Source of the DNA: Sorghum bicolor
Lineage: Eukaryota; Streptophyta; Magnoliopsida; Poales; Poaceae
Reading direction: 5' to 3'
DNA: 64,000 bases
NCBI RefSeq assembly: GCF_000003195.3
Contig: NC_012873.2
Span: 14,621,202 to 14,685,201 of the forward strand
Shown: one piece after another, positions 32,701-44,869 of the stretch
Layout: every line of letters starts with the position of its first letter
Numbering within the stretch: position 1 is the first letter of the stretch
Position numbers and translations under genes: made by a program
Notes under the pieces: model-generated
What the model saw: the letters and a program-made list of their open reading frames with translations, nothing else
What the model was told of the DNA's origin: nothing
Databases searched by the model: none

Positions 32701-33886
32701 ATGTTCAAGAAGGTGAAGAACGCAGGGAAGGCCCTCAAGACCATAGGTACAAGGAGTTCATCCCGACACTCCTCACACCCATCAGAGATGAGCGTCGACC
32801 CGACGCCCACACAAGCTCCATCATCTTCATCTGATACACAAGTCAAGGTCCTTCTCAAGATAGGAGACCTTGGACTGAAGACCCGAATTGAAAAGGAAGT
32901 TTACCAGTAGTTAAAGAACAAAGATTTCATTCACACCCCTACTCTTGATCCAATCTTGCTACAAGAAACAAGTATGGATACTGAATTCGACTTAATTTTC
33001 CAGATGTTAGGTTGGACAAATTTTTGGAACATAACTGAGCTGGGTTCTCATCTTCTCACCCTTGAATTTCTTTGCACTTTACAATATTATGAGGGGGGAA
33101 TTGTTTTTCGGATGTTCAAACAGGACATTATGTTGTCTTGGAGAGAATTGAGCGACCATCTTGGTTTCTCTTCAAGATGCATCCTGAACATTGACTTCGA
33201 CCTACCTAATTTTGAGAGACACCAGTTCTGGAGAGAGATATCTAGAGATAATTTTTATAGCCAAGCCCGAAATAGTGACATGGAACACCCCACTCTTAGG
33301 ATGTTCCACAAATGGCTTGGGTACAATCTTTTCTATCCTGATGATATTAGGAAAGTTAGAGTAGGAGATTTACAACTTTTATATGCTGCTATTAATAAAG
33401 TACCCACTTTATCATTTCTCATTGGCTTAGTATACCTAGTCTTCAGGGACCAGTAGGATGTACTTCACTTATCACTCGTCTAGCCTCTAATCTTCATTTA
33501 CTAGAAATTTCATCACTGGAATTCATAGATGAGTTAAGAATTTATCATGGCTATGACACATTTAGACAAGCTCGGATGTTAAAGAAAGAGGGGAACATAA
33601 TGTATATGCTATATGATGATAAAGGCAATATTCAGTTACCTAACCCGAACCTTGGCCTCTATGTTGTACAAAATTATTTGTTTGAGATTGCAGTGACACC
33701 GGTAAAACAGAGAGCTCCACAATGAGTGGCATCTGAAAGGATGACCACCCAACAAGAATGCACCTAGTATGGAGCTGATCCCGGGCCGGAAGAAGCAGTG
33801 CACCTGCATTATAGTAACTACAACCCCCGAGTCCATCGTGAACCATGGGTTCGACATGCGCAACCACAAGAACCAACACAGGAGAC
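32701..33886 (+). pseudogene. Athila env-like/ORF-1-type protein, N-terminal and middle part
   Basis: ATG at 32701 (MFKKVKNAGKALKTIG), directly after a splice-acceptor-like site. A Ser/Pro-rich N terminus comes first, then a stop TAG 32908-32910. The frame then continues through a conserved-looking globular part (FDLIFQMLGWTNFW, ELSDHLGFS, FWREISRDNFYS, HPTLRMFHKWLGYNLF) to 33456. There a frameshift moves to GPVGCTSLITRLASNL and onward, with two further stops near 33722 and 33765. The His-Pro-x-x-R-x-x-H-K signature and position after gag-pro match the ORF of unknown function found in Athila elements (Pfam ATHILA ORF-1). I see no convincing signal peptide or membrane anchor. Interrupted at 33886 by another element and resumes at 41479. 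Confidence 0.6.
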
Positions 33887-35166
33887 TGTTGGGTATTTTA
33901 AATGCAAACAGAAAAATCCGCAAGCGCACGGATACCGATGTAGCTTTCACCCGGGAGTATTCCAGAGTATCGATTTTCCACAGAGAACGTGAGTGTACTA
34001 ATTAAGATCCAAGATCGCCCAAGGATAACTATATGATTATTTTTGGTGGGAAGAGAGGAAGTTTCCTGAGAGTTCTCTAGTTGATCTAAGAATCAAGAAT
34101 TACTTCAAGATTATCTATATCGGGACATCAGAGCACTAACCACGGAAAGAGATGAGAAGGGGGCTAGGAAGGTCTGACTACGGTCCTACAAACACCGATC
34201 CGAACGTGGTGGAATACGTCGACCGTTAGGGCTGTCACTACCCTAAGGCTACCACAACAATCCGCAGGATTGGGTGCAATTCCAGGTAATCGCAAGACTA
34301 AACACCACGTCTAATCTATTAATTACTACTCGAGCGTTATAAAGACTAGAGCACTTGATGCAAGCGGGAATCCAATAAATAACTTGAATGTAAATAAAAG
34401 TAATTAAAGAACTCAGGAATTATGAATTGAAGAACCTGGAGAACGATGAAGAACGAACCAGATGCTGCAAAAGTATAATGTTGAGGAAGATCCGACAGAT
34501 CCGGCTCCTCCTCCGCTCTCCTCTTCTCTCTCCCTATTTTCTAGATTACAACTAGAACTAACTAGAACTAGAACTAGAAGAACTAGAACTAGAACTAGAT
34601 GCACTAGAACTAGATCTAGATGAACTAGAAGTAGAACTAGAAGAACTAGAGGGATCCTCTCTACTTGGATGAAGAATTGAAACCCTAGCTTTGATTCTGT
34701 AGAAGAGGTATGCTCTCCAGGGGCCAGGGGGCCTTGCTTATATAGTCTTTTCAGATGAATCTGGGCCGTCGGATCAAACCGACATTAATCGCATGATTTT
34801 CCTTGGTCCCTTAGGTCGGTCGAGCACGATCCGCGAAGTTGAAGCTGATTGGTTACTGTAGCTGGGCGGGCACCCAAGGGACTTGGGCGGGCGCCCTGCC
34901 CCCGGGCCCGATCGGCCTCCCGTTCGTTCCCGTGGCTTCTGGAGTCTTCTAGATGGTAGAAAATTGCGCGGCACGTTAATATCTCTATGTAAACCCGACG
35001 TGTGGGCCTTTCTTTCATATTTCTTGATAACCCCCTGCAGAAATAGACAAACACCAAAACTCGTGGAATTCTGTCAGATAAAACCCTAAGTCTAGGTGTT
35101 GGTTGCATTTGGATCCTTTTCTATGATTAGTTGATGGTTAAATGTAAGCATTAAGGACCGTCAACA
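33887..35166 (-). repeat. 3' LTR of pol-less Athila-like element (type C)
   Basis: TGTTGGGTATTTTAAATGC...GTCAACA. Stem-loop at 33916-33933. Minus-strand TATA (CTATATAAG) near 34736-34745. The GC doublet near 34863-34900 has one arm mutated (GGGCGGGCACCC). AACTAGA tract 34545-34650. Confidence 0.93.
34545..34650. repeat. (AACTAGA)n microsatellite-like tract in LTR
   Basis: About 15 irregular ACTAGAA/ACTAGAT units. Duplicated at 40853-40962 in the partner LTR with two or three differences. Confidence 0.8.
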
Positions 35167-35168
35167 AG

Positions 35169-35181
35169 CTCCCCCAAGCTT
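35169..35181 (-). other. Polypurine tract
   Basis: Minus strand AAGCTTGGGGGAG two bases from the 3' LTR. The same motif recurs internally at 36825 and 39564. Confidence 0.8.
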
Positions 35182-37311
35182 AACCTTTGCTCGTCCCTGA
35201 GCAAAGATGAACTTAAGAGTATCTGCAGTGGTTTCATGCCTTAAAGATATACATGCGTTCAAACAAGATCTTATCTCTGGGTTAGGGTAAACTGTTAAGA
35301 TTTAAACTTACTCATTTTACCTTCCACCATGGGGCTTGTAACCGTCACTTGTGTCTTGAGCAGTTAAAAGATAGAACAGTCTAGTCAAGCGCCATGTCTC
35401 TTGTTCTTTGATTAACTATAGCTCTAGAGTTTTTGCAGATTTTCAAATAAAACTCAGAGATTCCTTGTATGACTCTCTCTAGTCTCTCTTTTGTGGTATT
35501 TTTGGATCCTTACCAAGGCAGTAATGGTGTATGCCTTCTCTCAAAGTATGTGGTATTTTTGGTATAAGGTATAGTGGCATTGCCTTCTCTCTCACACTAC
35601 TCTAATAAGGTTTTGATATCTGGAGCTCATAGGTGGGAGACAGCTAATACATACTTACAAGACATTTATTGCATAGTCAAACCATGGATCCAGAAGAACA
35701 AGTCAATAAGTCAAATCAAGATGTGCATGTGTGGCGAATGAATGGTGTATGGTGATGATGGTGATAACAATGGTGAAAGTCTAATTCTACTTATACTCTT
35801 TGAGGGGATACATACCTTTCTTGCTATTTGAAGCTTTTTGAGGAGAATGAGATACTCTATATTTTTTTTCTTTCCTCTCAGGTGGGTATCTTGTACCCCT
35901 AATTCTACTGTCGGACAATTGTCCATTTTTACCTCTCGTCTCACTTTTTCTTTTCTTTCGAGGTTCCGGGCACTTGTCCCTTTTTATTTCCTCGTATTTT
36001 TTTTCTCTCTTTTTTTAGAGCACTCATCTCATGAAATAATATAGCAAGTGGTAGTAACCAAGACAACTTGAGCATTTATTTCACAGGGAAAAACAGAAAT
36101 AGGAGAATGTTTTTGGCTATTCTCTCCCAGATTAGGAGTAGAATATTTTTGGGTGGTTCTAGAGATGGAAATGGATGGACATATGTGGATGCATACATCC
36201 GAAGTAGAAGTAGCATGTATGAGTGAACGTGCAAGTGAATCTTGATTTAACCACATGACAAGCTCCTAAGGGTGTACACAGCTTGACCACACTCAATGCT
36301 CATAAGTAGTAAAAAGTAAATGTGTGGCTCATAGTCTAGCAAGCATGTATATATGGCTGTGGTAGGAATTTAAACACTCATCATACAGGAACTCATCATG
36401 CAACATTTTAAATATTTTCAAAGATAAAATTCTCCAGAATTCTAGCATCTCTAGGAACAGATAAACAGCAGCTCAACCTTCCCATATCATATCCGTTAAC
36501 GACTTAGACTTTAGATCAAGTACTGTTCCCACAAGTTCAGGTTTAGAGCAAATCTTAATTAATAACAGTCATGCCTAAACTTGAGAGAGATTTCAATTTT
36601 GAGAACTAGTCATGGTAAAGCAACTATTCATCATTTCCATATGAGAGCTTATCACGAGGGTTCATAGCAAATTTTATTTATTTATTTATTTAACAAACTA
36701 CGCAATGATATATATATATATAAGCACAAAATTTTTATTTGGGTTTTTATGATTATGCATCTTTTTATTATTTGAGTAAAGTATAAACGTGAGTAGAACA
36801 CTTAGCTGGATAAATGGGGGTGTTCTCCCCCAAGCTGGATTTTAACGTAATTTCTTCTGATGTAGCTAGCAGGTGGCGGAGGTGTATTTAAATGTCGGCA
36901 GCACTCTGATAGCGATTAGGATGTCCTCCGTCTGCTAGTCTTCTTTGATCCTTGAATTCTGTGGAGCTCAAATAGACAACAAAGCTTTGTGGAACTAGTT
37001 AAGTGTTAGCATAAATATTTAGCCTTTATCATATTGAGCCTCCTCAATAAATGTTACTCTCTTTAGTAGGATCATAAATTTTTTTTTTGTATTTTTATTT
37101 TTATAGGACAAGAATATATTTATTTTATTTTTACGCCACCACAGTGAATGTACTTATGGGTTTTATGCCATGAGCATTCTCACATGGGGCTTACTATTTT
37201 TAACATTTTTATTTTCTTTTCAAGATAGGATGAACCTGATTAACAAAGCAAACTATTTTAAATAATTGAAAGGAAAAAGATAACTACCAAGTTTACCTCT
37301 TGGCAAGGCGT
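35182..37311 (-). other. 3' non-coding tract of pol-less element
   Basis: No protein-like frames. Shared, with about the same order of landmarks, with 46721-48839, 52934-55078 and (reverse orientation) 41880-43336. Examples are the CTCGTCTCACTTTTTCTTTTC and GGACAAGTGTCC/GGACACTTGTCC stretches. A second polypurine-like motif at 36825-36836 is part of a GGGGG-TGTTCT-CCCCC hairpin (36816-36831). Confidence 0.7.
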
Positions 37312-38460
37312 TCGGTGTTTTTAAGTCCTCCGAACGGGACTCTCCGTTTTCTCAGTCGTCCTGGGATTCGCTCGATGGCGTAGTCGGTGGTTCCGGCGGC
37401 GCCCGCTCTTCGTGTATAACTATCTTCTCTCTACACACCTGACTCGGTGCTATGGTCTCCTCAGGACAGTTCTGTTCAAGCTGTATGTCTTCAGACCTCA
37501 CTATTTCTCCTCGTTGTCTGCCCATCCATCCTTGATGATTTGCCTCCTCTGGTTGCGGTTGCGTCGTCTTCTTCTTGTACTGACCTGCTTAGGGTCTTCA
37601 ACTATATAGTTAGGGTCAGTAAAATAGCGGCGTACCTTCTCAGAGGGGAAATGTATGTGGGCTTCTCCGGTTCCAATGTAGATGATTGTTTTAACGGTGC
37701 TGAGGAACTGTCTCCCATGGATGATGGGTGGATCGTACTCGTCTTCTCCCATTTCAATAACCTTTTGGAATGTCTGATCTGCCATCTGGAGCTGAATGTA
37801 TGTTGGTTTTAGGGGCATGGTTCCGAACAGGAGTTGATAGGTGACTGCGGCCATTATGTTGACGCCTGACCCGGTGTCGCAAAGCGTCTTCTGGAAGTTG
37901 TATCCATTAATGGCGCACTGGATGCTTGGCATACTTGGGTCGTCCTTTTTGGTCAGGAACGGTGACTTAAATAGATGATCTTGACCTCCTTGAACTGCAG
38001 TGACCATCTTAGCTAACTCGGTCCACACTTGCTTGTTCCTGTTCCTCCTGTTGGTCCTCTTCCTTGGTTCATGTCGGGAATGCTCTGAGATTTGTGTAGT
38101 CTTGTTCTTGAAGGAAAACGTCTCCTTCCTCCCCTTGATGTAGAAACTAATCTTGGCAGCACTAGCGTAGATGACAGCTCCTGAGGTGTTTAGAAATGGC
38201 CTCCCTAGGATGGGTGCCCTCTCATCAGTACCAGTCTCTATCACCACGAAGTCTGCTGGGGCGTACAAGCTACCAACTCGGACGCAGAGGTTCTTCAATA
38301 TTCCCTTTGGGAAACTTAGCGTACGATCTGCAAGCATGCCGATGGAGATCGGGATGATGGGGCGTCCTGGATTGTCTCTTGACCGGCAGAAGGTCAGTAA
38401 TTACTTCCACAACGGGGTTACTCCAGTAGTTACATCCTCAAGCATCTCAGGGCAGTGATT
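37312..38460 (-). pseudogene. Damaged Gag-protease with duplicated protease domain
   Basis: Best frame 38337-37501. It holds the C-terminal half of a first retropepsin (LSFPKGILKNLCVR, APILGRPFLNTSGAVIY, ISFYIKGRKETFSF), an Arg/Asn-rich linker, and a second retropepsin with CDTGSGVNIMA, whose later motif reads PPIIHGRQFL instead of PPIILGRPFL. The catalytic segment of the first domain is deleted (GM joins ADRTLSF), and about 20 residues are missing in the second. A frameshift follows the second domain near 37500. The zinc-knuckle region remains only as decayed sequence near 38430-38500. Homologous to 48840-50882. Confidence 0.8.
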
Positions 38461-40173
38461 GCCTGAGTGTCCAGTATCTCCAGTGTGTTTGAGCTCGTAG
38501 ATCTAGGTTCTTCACTTGGTGGAGTCTGGGAGTTGTAAAAGTCATTCATATTTTGCTCGAAGTGTACCTGCTCATAAAGACAAGGCAGAGATCAAGTGCA
38601 TGGGCCCTGTTGGTGGAAAACACCAACAGAACCAAAAGTGTATTTATTCTTCTCTATCCTTAAGCATAGTGAGCAAAACAAAGTTGATGGATAATAATAT
38701 CATGAGTGTAGCATTTAAAACATTTGTCAGATCAGATCGCTCAACCTAATGGAAAGATAATCTATCTATATATATGTTTTGTTTATATCTTCCAAAGATT
38801 GAGTGTGCAACATTTTAGCTAATATGATTAGGAGTGTGGAATCACAAAGGTGGAAGGACTAAACATGTTGAATCGATTGGGTTGGTTAATCTAGAGTTGT
38901 AGATCATACATGTTTGTCTCTTTTATTCATGTGAACGCCAGAACCAAGGAGAAGCTTATAGAAGTGATAGTCAAGTACCTTAAGATGTTACCTTACTTGA
39001 AGAATGATGGTACGATATCTCCTTGTGGAAGCTTTCCTTTCTCAGCGGTTGTGCATCGTGTTTGTGGCACCCTCCATGGATCATCTCTTGTGAGCTATGC
39101 CTTCCTTGTGTAAATTGTTAAACTTTATGTGCCTCTCTCTTTGTCTCCAATGTGAGTTTGTCTCAGGACTTCCCAGGTCGATATTGAAAGTTTTCCTGCA
39201 GGGGTTAGTCCAACAAAATATCCTATATCTACTATAGCATACTATCGGCTCAAAGATCAACCTAGACACCATGTCTAATTTGATTTAGGAGGGCATTTTA
39301 ACTTAAGCATCATGCTTAATTTAAACTCCCTTGGAAGTAAGATCATCAGCCCTAAACTAAGCACCATGCTTAATTAAGAGATAAATGAAACTACTCCAAG
39401 CCTAGAAATATACTAAAGCAAATAAAGGTAGCATGAGAGCATTTATAGAGATCTACTCAAGTGGAGATGAAGTAGTGTGATTAGTATTTAACAGATTGAG
39501 TATGTCTCAAAGGTAGGGACAACCAACATAGCAACATGGCAAAGGATGTTTTTATGTAAATTACTCCCCCAAGCTTGAATTTTGCAAAATTCAAGTTTGG
39601 ATAAATTTAATTCAATGTTGTATGATGGTTGGTTGGACATACCTTGTGCTTGTCATTCATCCGATCTTCTTGCTCCAATCCTGAAAAGGTTAGTGACAAG
39701 AATACCCGAAGGAATTTTTTTACAATTATCCTTACATGCTCAATACACAAGGTAATGTTGTAAATAATGAAAAGCTCATGTTACAATCTGATCACTACTT
39801 GTTTTAGGACACTAAGCTTGTCCTTGGGAAACCATCAATTTATGTCAGCGAAGTAGTCACCATATTAAATATGTCTATATTTAATATAGACATATGCATC
39901 GACAACCACCCTTTTAAAGTTTTTATAAATAGAAAGGATGAGGGGGTTGGAGATCTCGAATGTGGTGATGTTGGAAAAACCAATGGATTGTGAAGATATT
40001 GCATATGAGCATGGAGTAAATGAAGTGGCTATGAAATAAATTCCATGCTCATTAATGCTTAGAGTGGAATCCATGTGGTGTGGTGAAAATGATATGGTGA
40101 GTGTGGTAAAAAAAAGAAAAGAAAAAGGATACACGGACGACTTGGTTCGAAACTAGCACAGCTACCGTTCCCC
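38461..40173. other. Segment replacing gag, shared with the element at 51686
   Basis: The same sequence occurs at 56200-57870. Landmarks are AGTGCATGGGCCCTGTTGG, CCTTAAGATGTTACCTTACTT, a polypurine-like site inside a 22-bp palindrome (39574-39595), and TTGTGCTTGTCATTCATCC. On the plus strand, 38910-39113 encodes 67 residues (NARTKEKLIEVIVKYLKMLP, then GSFPFSAVVHRVCGTL). The other copy keeps the same reading after a one-base loss. I do not recognise the peptide. It could be captured host DNA. Nothing in it resembles Gag. Confidence 0.55.
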
Positions 40174-40186
40174 GGCAACGGCGCCA
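40174..40186 (-). other. Primer-binding site
   Basis: Minus strand TGGCGCCGTTGCC, seven bases from the 5' LTR. Confidence 0.85.
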
Positions 40187-40193
40187 GAAAGCT

Positions 40194-41473
40194 TGTTGGG
40201 TATTTTAAACGCAAACAGAAAAATCCGCAAGCGCACGGATACCGATGTAGCTTTCACCCGGGAGTATTCCAGAGTATCGATTTTCCACAGAGAACGTGAG
40301 TGTACTAATTAAGATCCAAGATCGCCCAAGGATAACTATATGATTATTTTTGGTGGGAAGAGAGGAAGTTTCCTGAGAGTTCTCTAGTTGATCTAAGAAT
40401 CAAGAATTACTTCAAGATTATCTATATCGGGACATCAGAGCACTAACCACGGAAAGAGATGAGAAGGGGGCTAGGAAGGTCTGACTACGGTCCTACAAAT
40501 ACCGATTCGAACGTGGTGGAATACGTCGACCGTTAGGGCTGTCACTACCCTAAGGCTACCACAACAATCCGCAGGATTGGGTGCAATTCCAGGTAATCGC
40601 AAGACTAAACACCACGTCTAATCTATTAATTACTACTCGAGCGTTATAAAGACTAGAGCACTTGATGCAAGCGGGAATCCAATAAATAACTTGAATGTAA
40701 ATAAAAGTAATTAAAGAACTCAGGAATTATGAATTGAAGAACCTGGAGAACGATGAAGAACGAACCAGATGCTGCAAAAGTATAATGTTGAGGAAGATCC
40801 GACAGATCCGGCTCCTCCTCCGCTCTCCTCTTCTCTCTCCCTATTTTCTAGATTACAACTAGAACTGACTAGAACTAGAACTAGAAGAACTAGAACTAGA
40901 ACTAGATGAACTAGAACTAGATCTAGATGAACTAGAAGTAGAACTAGAAGAACTAGAGGGATCCTCTCTACTTGGATGAAGAATTGAAACCCTAGCTTTG
41001 ATTCTGTAGAAGAGGTATGCTCTCCAGGGGCCAGGGGGCCTTGCTTATATAGTCTTTTCAGATGAATCTGGGCCGTCGGATCAAACCGACATTAATCGCA
41101 CGATTTTCCTTGGTCCCTTAGGTCGGTCGAGCACGATCCGCGAAGTTGAAGCTGATTGGTTACTGTAGCTGGGCGGGCACCCAAGGGACTTGGGCGGGCG
41201 CCCTGCCCCCGGGCCCGATCAGCCTCCCGTTCGTTCCCGTGGCTTCTGGAGTCTTCTAGATGGTAGAAAATTGCGCGGCACGTTAATATCTCTATGTAAA
41301 CCCGACGTGTGGGCCTTTCTTTCATATTTCCTGATAACCCCCTGCAGAAATAGACAAACACCAAAACTCGTGGAATTCTGTCAGATAAAACCCGAAGTCT
41401 AGGTGTTGGTTGCATTTGGATCCTTTTCTATGATTAGTTGATGGTTAAATGTAAGTATTAAGGACCGTCAACA
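40194..41473 (-). repeat. 5' LTR of pol-less Athila-like element (type C)
   Basis: Same length as 33887-35166. Stem-loop 40223-40240. AACTAGA tract 40853-40962. Confidence 0.93.
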
Positions 41474-41478
41474 GAGAC

Positions 41479-41746
41479 ATGGCCGGAGAGTCAAGATCAC
41501 CAGTGGACAAACCCGCCTTTTCATACGGGCAGGTACTCCATTGATCCATATGGAGCTTCAAGATCCAGACCTCCGCCTCAATTCGATGCAGGACGCTACT
41601 CCGACGCCTCTTATGCTTTCACAAACGACTACTACCAAGAGGCTGGTGCTTTCTTCACCCGTACCAACAACACCCACCTCGCCATCCAAGATACGCAAGC
41701 GGAACATGGACGACTCCTGGAAGAACAGCAAAAATGGAATTAGGAC
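41479..41746 (+). pseudogene. Env-like protein, C-terminal part after the insertion
   Basis: Continues the frame that ends at 33886 (QEPTQET) directly through the duplicated GAGAC. The product is Tyr/Gly/Pro/Arg-rich (TGRYSIDPYGAS, DAGRYSDASYAF) and stops at TAG near 41742. Further decayed codons may run to the polypurine-like AGCTTGGGGGAG at 41853-41864. It shows that the 33887-41473 element landed inside this gene and caused the split. Confidence 0.6.
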
Positions 41747-43336
41747 CACGCCACTGCATACAAGAACTGAGACAAGACACCGCTATAATGAACGACAACA
41801 TCACCACCATGATGCGGTTCTGGAACATCGGGTAAGACCGACAACCACATCCAGCTTGGGGGAGTTCCTCCCCATTTTATCAAGTAAGTTTTTATTTGCT
41901 CTTCTTATTTATTCTTTTCTATTTTAGTATTTTATTTTAAAGAAGAAAAAACTTAGAAAACCTAATAAATATTTTCTTGCTTAAATTTACTGCATTCTAT
42001 AAACATGAAAACAAAATAAAAAGAGTGTAGATAAGTGTGCTTTATTTATCTGCCAAGTTTTAATCTCTAGAAAAATAAAAAGACCAAAAAGATATAGGAT
42101 GGAAATGATGAATAGCTGCTCTGTTTGCTTACTTTCAAGTACCTAGCTTTTATATTAGAGTTCTTCCAGAAATTACTAAAACTAAAATTACTATTTATAG
42201 GAAGCATAAAACTAAAGTCTAGGTAAGAGAAAGGCATGGTACAAAGTTTGAGCTACTGTTTATCTTGTTCCTACTACACTAAGTTCTGGAGATTTATTTT
42301 GAAAACTTACAAATCACATGATGAGTTCCTAGCATGACTAAAATTATCTTGTTCCTATAACATCTTTTACTATATTCACACTGAGTTTGATCGAGTTGTG
42401 TAGACCCTTAGGAGCTTTTCATGTGATTAAATTAAGATATTCACTTGCACACATCTACTACACCATCCACCACCATTCATTAAAATTGCTAAAAAATATT
42501 ATTATCACTCACTGTCCCAAGTATTGTTATTATCTCTCTCTAAAAAGATTCAATGCAGAAAAGGCACGGGTTATGCAAAAATATGTGAGGAAATAAAAAG
42601 GGACAAGTGCTCGGAACCTCGAAAAAAAAGAGTGAGACGAGAGGTAAAAATGGACAAGTGTCCGGAGTAGAATTAGGGGTACAAAGATGCCCACTTGAGC
42701 GGAAAAAATGGACAAGTGTCCGATAGTAGAATTAGGGATGTCTACTACCCACCGGAAAAAGAAAAGAAAAAAGATAGCCCATGTTCTCCCAAAGCAAAGA
42801 TCAAAGAAGAGGAGAGATAGCAATATGAGGAGCAATGAGAAGTAAGTTTTATCATCACTTAGACATTTTACCATTACTATAATTTACTCCACCACACATC
42901 TTGATTTAATTATATGCTGAGTTCCTTTGGATCCATGGCTCGATTAGACAACATATGTATGAGCTGTTTTTCACTCCTACGAGCTTCATTTAAATATTCC
43001 ATTAGCTATAGGTAAGTGATATTTTGGTAAGGATCCACAAATACCACATATAGAGAGACTTGAGAGAATCATAGCTGGGAACTCTGAGTTTTATTTTGAA
43101 AACTTATGAAAAACTCCAGAGCAAAGGTGAAGTATAGATAGGAGGAATAGTGCTTGACTTAATTATTTTGTCTTTCAATTACTTAAAACTTAAGTGCAGG
43201 TATTAATCTCCATGACACTTCACTCTAATATGGAAAAATTTTATGTAAAAGCATGTGTGACTGTCAGGAAAGAAAACATCGAAGCAACTCCTGATCCGTC
43301 TGAGTTTAGCTATTTTCTCAGGGATGAGCAAAGGGT
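41747..43336 (+). other. 3' non-coding tract of plus-strand Athila-like element
   Basis: Reverse-oriented counterpart of 35182-37311. Contains a local duplication: AAATGGACAAGTGTCCG followed by AGTAGAATTAGGG occurs at about 42649 and again at about 42708. No coding sequence recognised. Confidence 0.6.
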
Positions 43337-43349
43337 AAGCTTGGGGGAG
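43337..43349 (+). other. Polypurine tract
   Basis: AAGCTTGGGGGAG two bases before the 3' LTR. Confidence 0.85.
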
Positions 43350-43351
43350 TT

Positions 43352-44869
43352 TGTTGACGGTCCTTAAGTACTAAATTTAGCAATCAAATAAACATGGAAA
43401 AGGATCAATATGCACCAAACATCTAGAATTAGGGTTTTATCTGACAGAATTCCACGAGCTTTGGTGTTTATCTATTTCTGCAGGGGGTTATCAGGAAATA
43501 TGGAGAGAAGGCCCACATGTCATGTTTACAACGAGATAATTACGTGTCGTGCAGTTTTCCTCAATCTAGAAGAGTCCAGAAGCCACGGACGGGAACGAAC
43601 GGGAGACCGGACGGGCTCGGGGGCAGGGCGCCCGCCCTCCCCCCTTGGGCGCCCGCCCAGGTCTCGGGGCCAATCCAAACCAAACTCTTGGATCGTGCTC
43701 CACCGACCTAAAGGATCAAGGAAAACCGTGCGATCAATGTCGGTTTGATCCGACGGCCCAAATTCACATGAAAGGACTATATAACCAAGGCCTCTCCACC
43801 CCTGGGGGAGAGAAGAGAAGAGGAGAAATCATTATCAGAGGTAGCCATCAAAGTTAGGGTTTAGAGCTTCTCTCCCACAGAGAATTAGAATTGGCTACTC
43901 CCTAATCCTTCAAGTTTAGAGGATTGATTAGATAGCAATTAGAGAAGTAGAGTACTACGCTCTGGATTCGGATCTTCAGTAATAAAGATTGGTATTATTT
44001 CATATCTTTCTCTAATACTTTGTTCTAATTGCATTATGTCTCTATTTATTTTTCACTTAGTTTGCTCTAGTTCTATATTTGATATAGTTATGATTGATAA
44101 TGAGTTTATGTATAAGTTTGCAAAGCGCTTAGCTCTTGACACGTGGGAGTTAAGTGGTAGATCATATGTAGGCGTGGTGCTTAGATATTATTTACCTGCA
44201 AATGTATCCTATTGGCCGGGTCGTGTGGTAGTTCGCGATAGTGACAGCTTCGTTGATTCTTATATAGTCCACCCGCCGTTGATAGGACAGGCAGAATGTG
44301 TATTGCGGAGTAAGTCTTACGATGTTCTGATTTACTTTAGCAATGTTCCTTATACATGAATGAAGAGTCTTTTATGCTATATATGATCTTGTAGATAACT
44401 AGAGTAAATTATGACTTAGTAGATAGTAGATAACTTAGAATCCATTCTCTAGCTAATCCGACGTCACCTTACATATATGAGGAGTAGTCTATTTTCTAAT
44501 CGCTGTGTTAATTACCCATGAACTTATACTTCATTATCATTATCTTTATGGTTTACCCCCTGCCAAAGTATGAGACTGTGTGACGAGTTTCTCATTAGTA
44601 ATCATGTTCTTGCAAGTTTATCTCTAGTCTATGCCTTGATAGATTTTATCTTTAATTTCACCCCCTGTTCTCTTAGGCAAAATTATAAATAACGATACCT
44701 GGAATACTTATCCTGGTGAAATGCTACAATGAGGTGTTTTATCTGTGCGCTTGTGGATAGAATAGATTATTTTCTAGAGAGCCTTTATATTTATAAATAC
44801 CTTTGTACACTCTGGCACCATGCTGGGAATGACAACCTAGTATCTAAGTGGTGTTAGCTAGTGTCAACA
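43352..44869 (+). repeat. 3' LTR of plus-strand Athila-like element (type D-like)
   Basis: TGTTGACGG...GTGTCAACA, 1518 bp. GC doublet at about 43627-43661, CTATATAACC near 43778, stem-loop ATCTG-TGCGCTTG-TGGAT at 44741-44758. The right end resembles the LTRs of the 45855-61510 element, while the LTR at 26817 differs strongly in this part. The two are therefore not partners of one original insertion. It abuts copia sequence at 44870 with no matching duplication in the window. Confidence 0.85.

Larger units (their letters stand above)
33887..41473 (-). mobile_element. Complete Athila-like non-autonomous element, pol-less
   Basis: 1280-bp LTRs at 33887-35166 and 40194-41473, differing at roughly ten sites, flanked by GAGAC (33882-33886, 41474-41478). 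Between them on the minus strand: primer site (40174-40186), a 1.7-kb segment without gag (38461-40173), a damaged gag-protease gene (37312-38460), a 2.1-kb non-coding tract and the polypurine tract. No RT, RNase H or integrase sequence is present. Mobilisation must have used enzymes from another Athila-like element. Confidence 0.92.

Noticed and set aside
33460..33886. Env-like gene as a true envelope glycoprotein
   Set aside because: No signal peptide, transmembrane anchor or glycosylation pattern I could defend. I call it env-like by position and family only.
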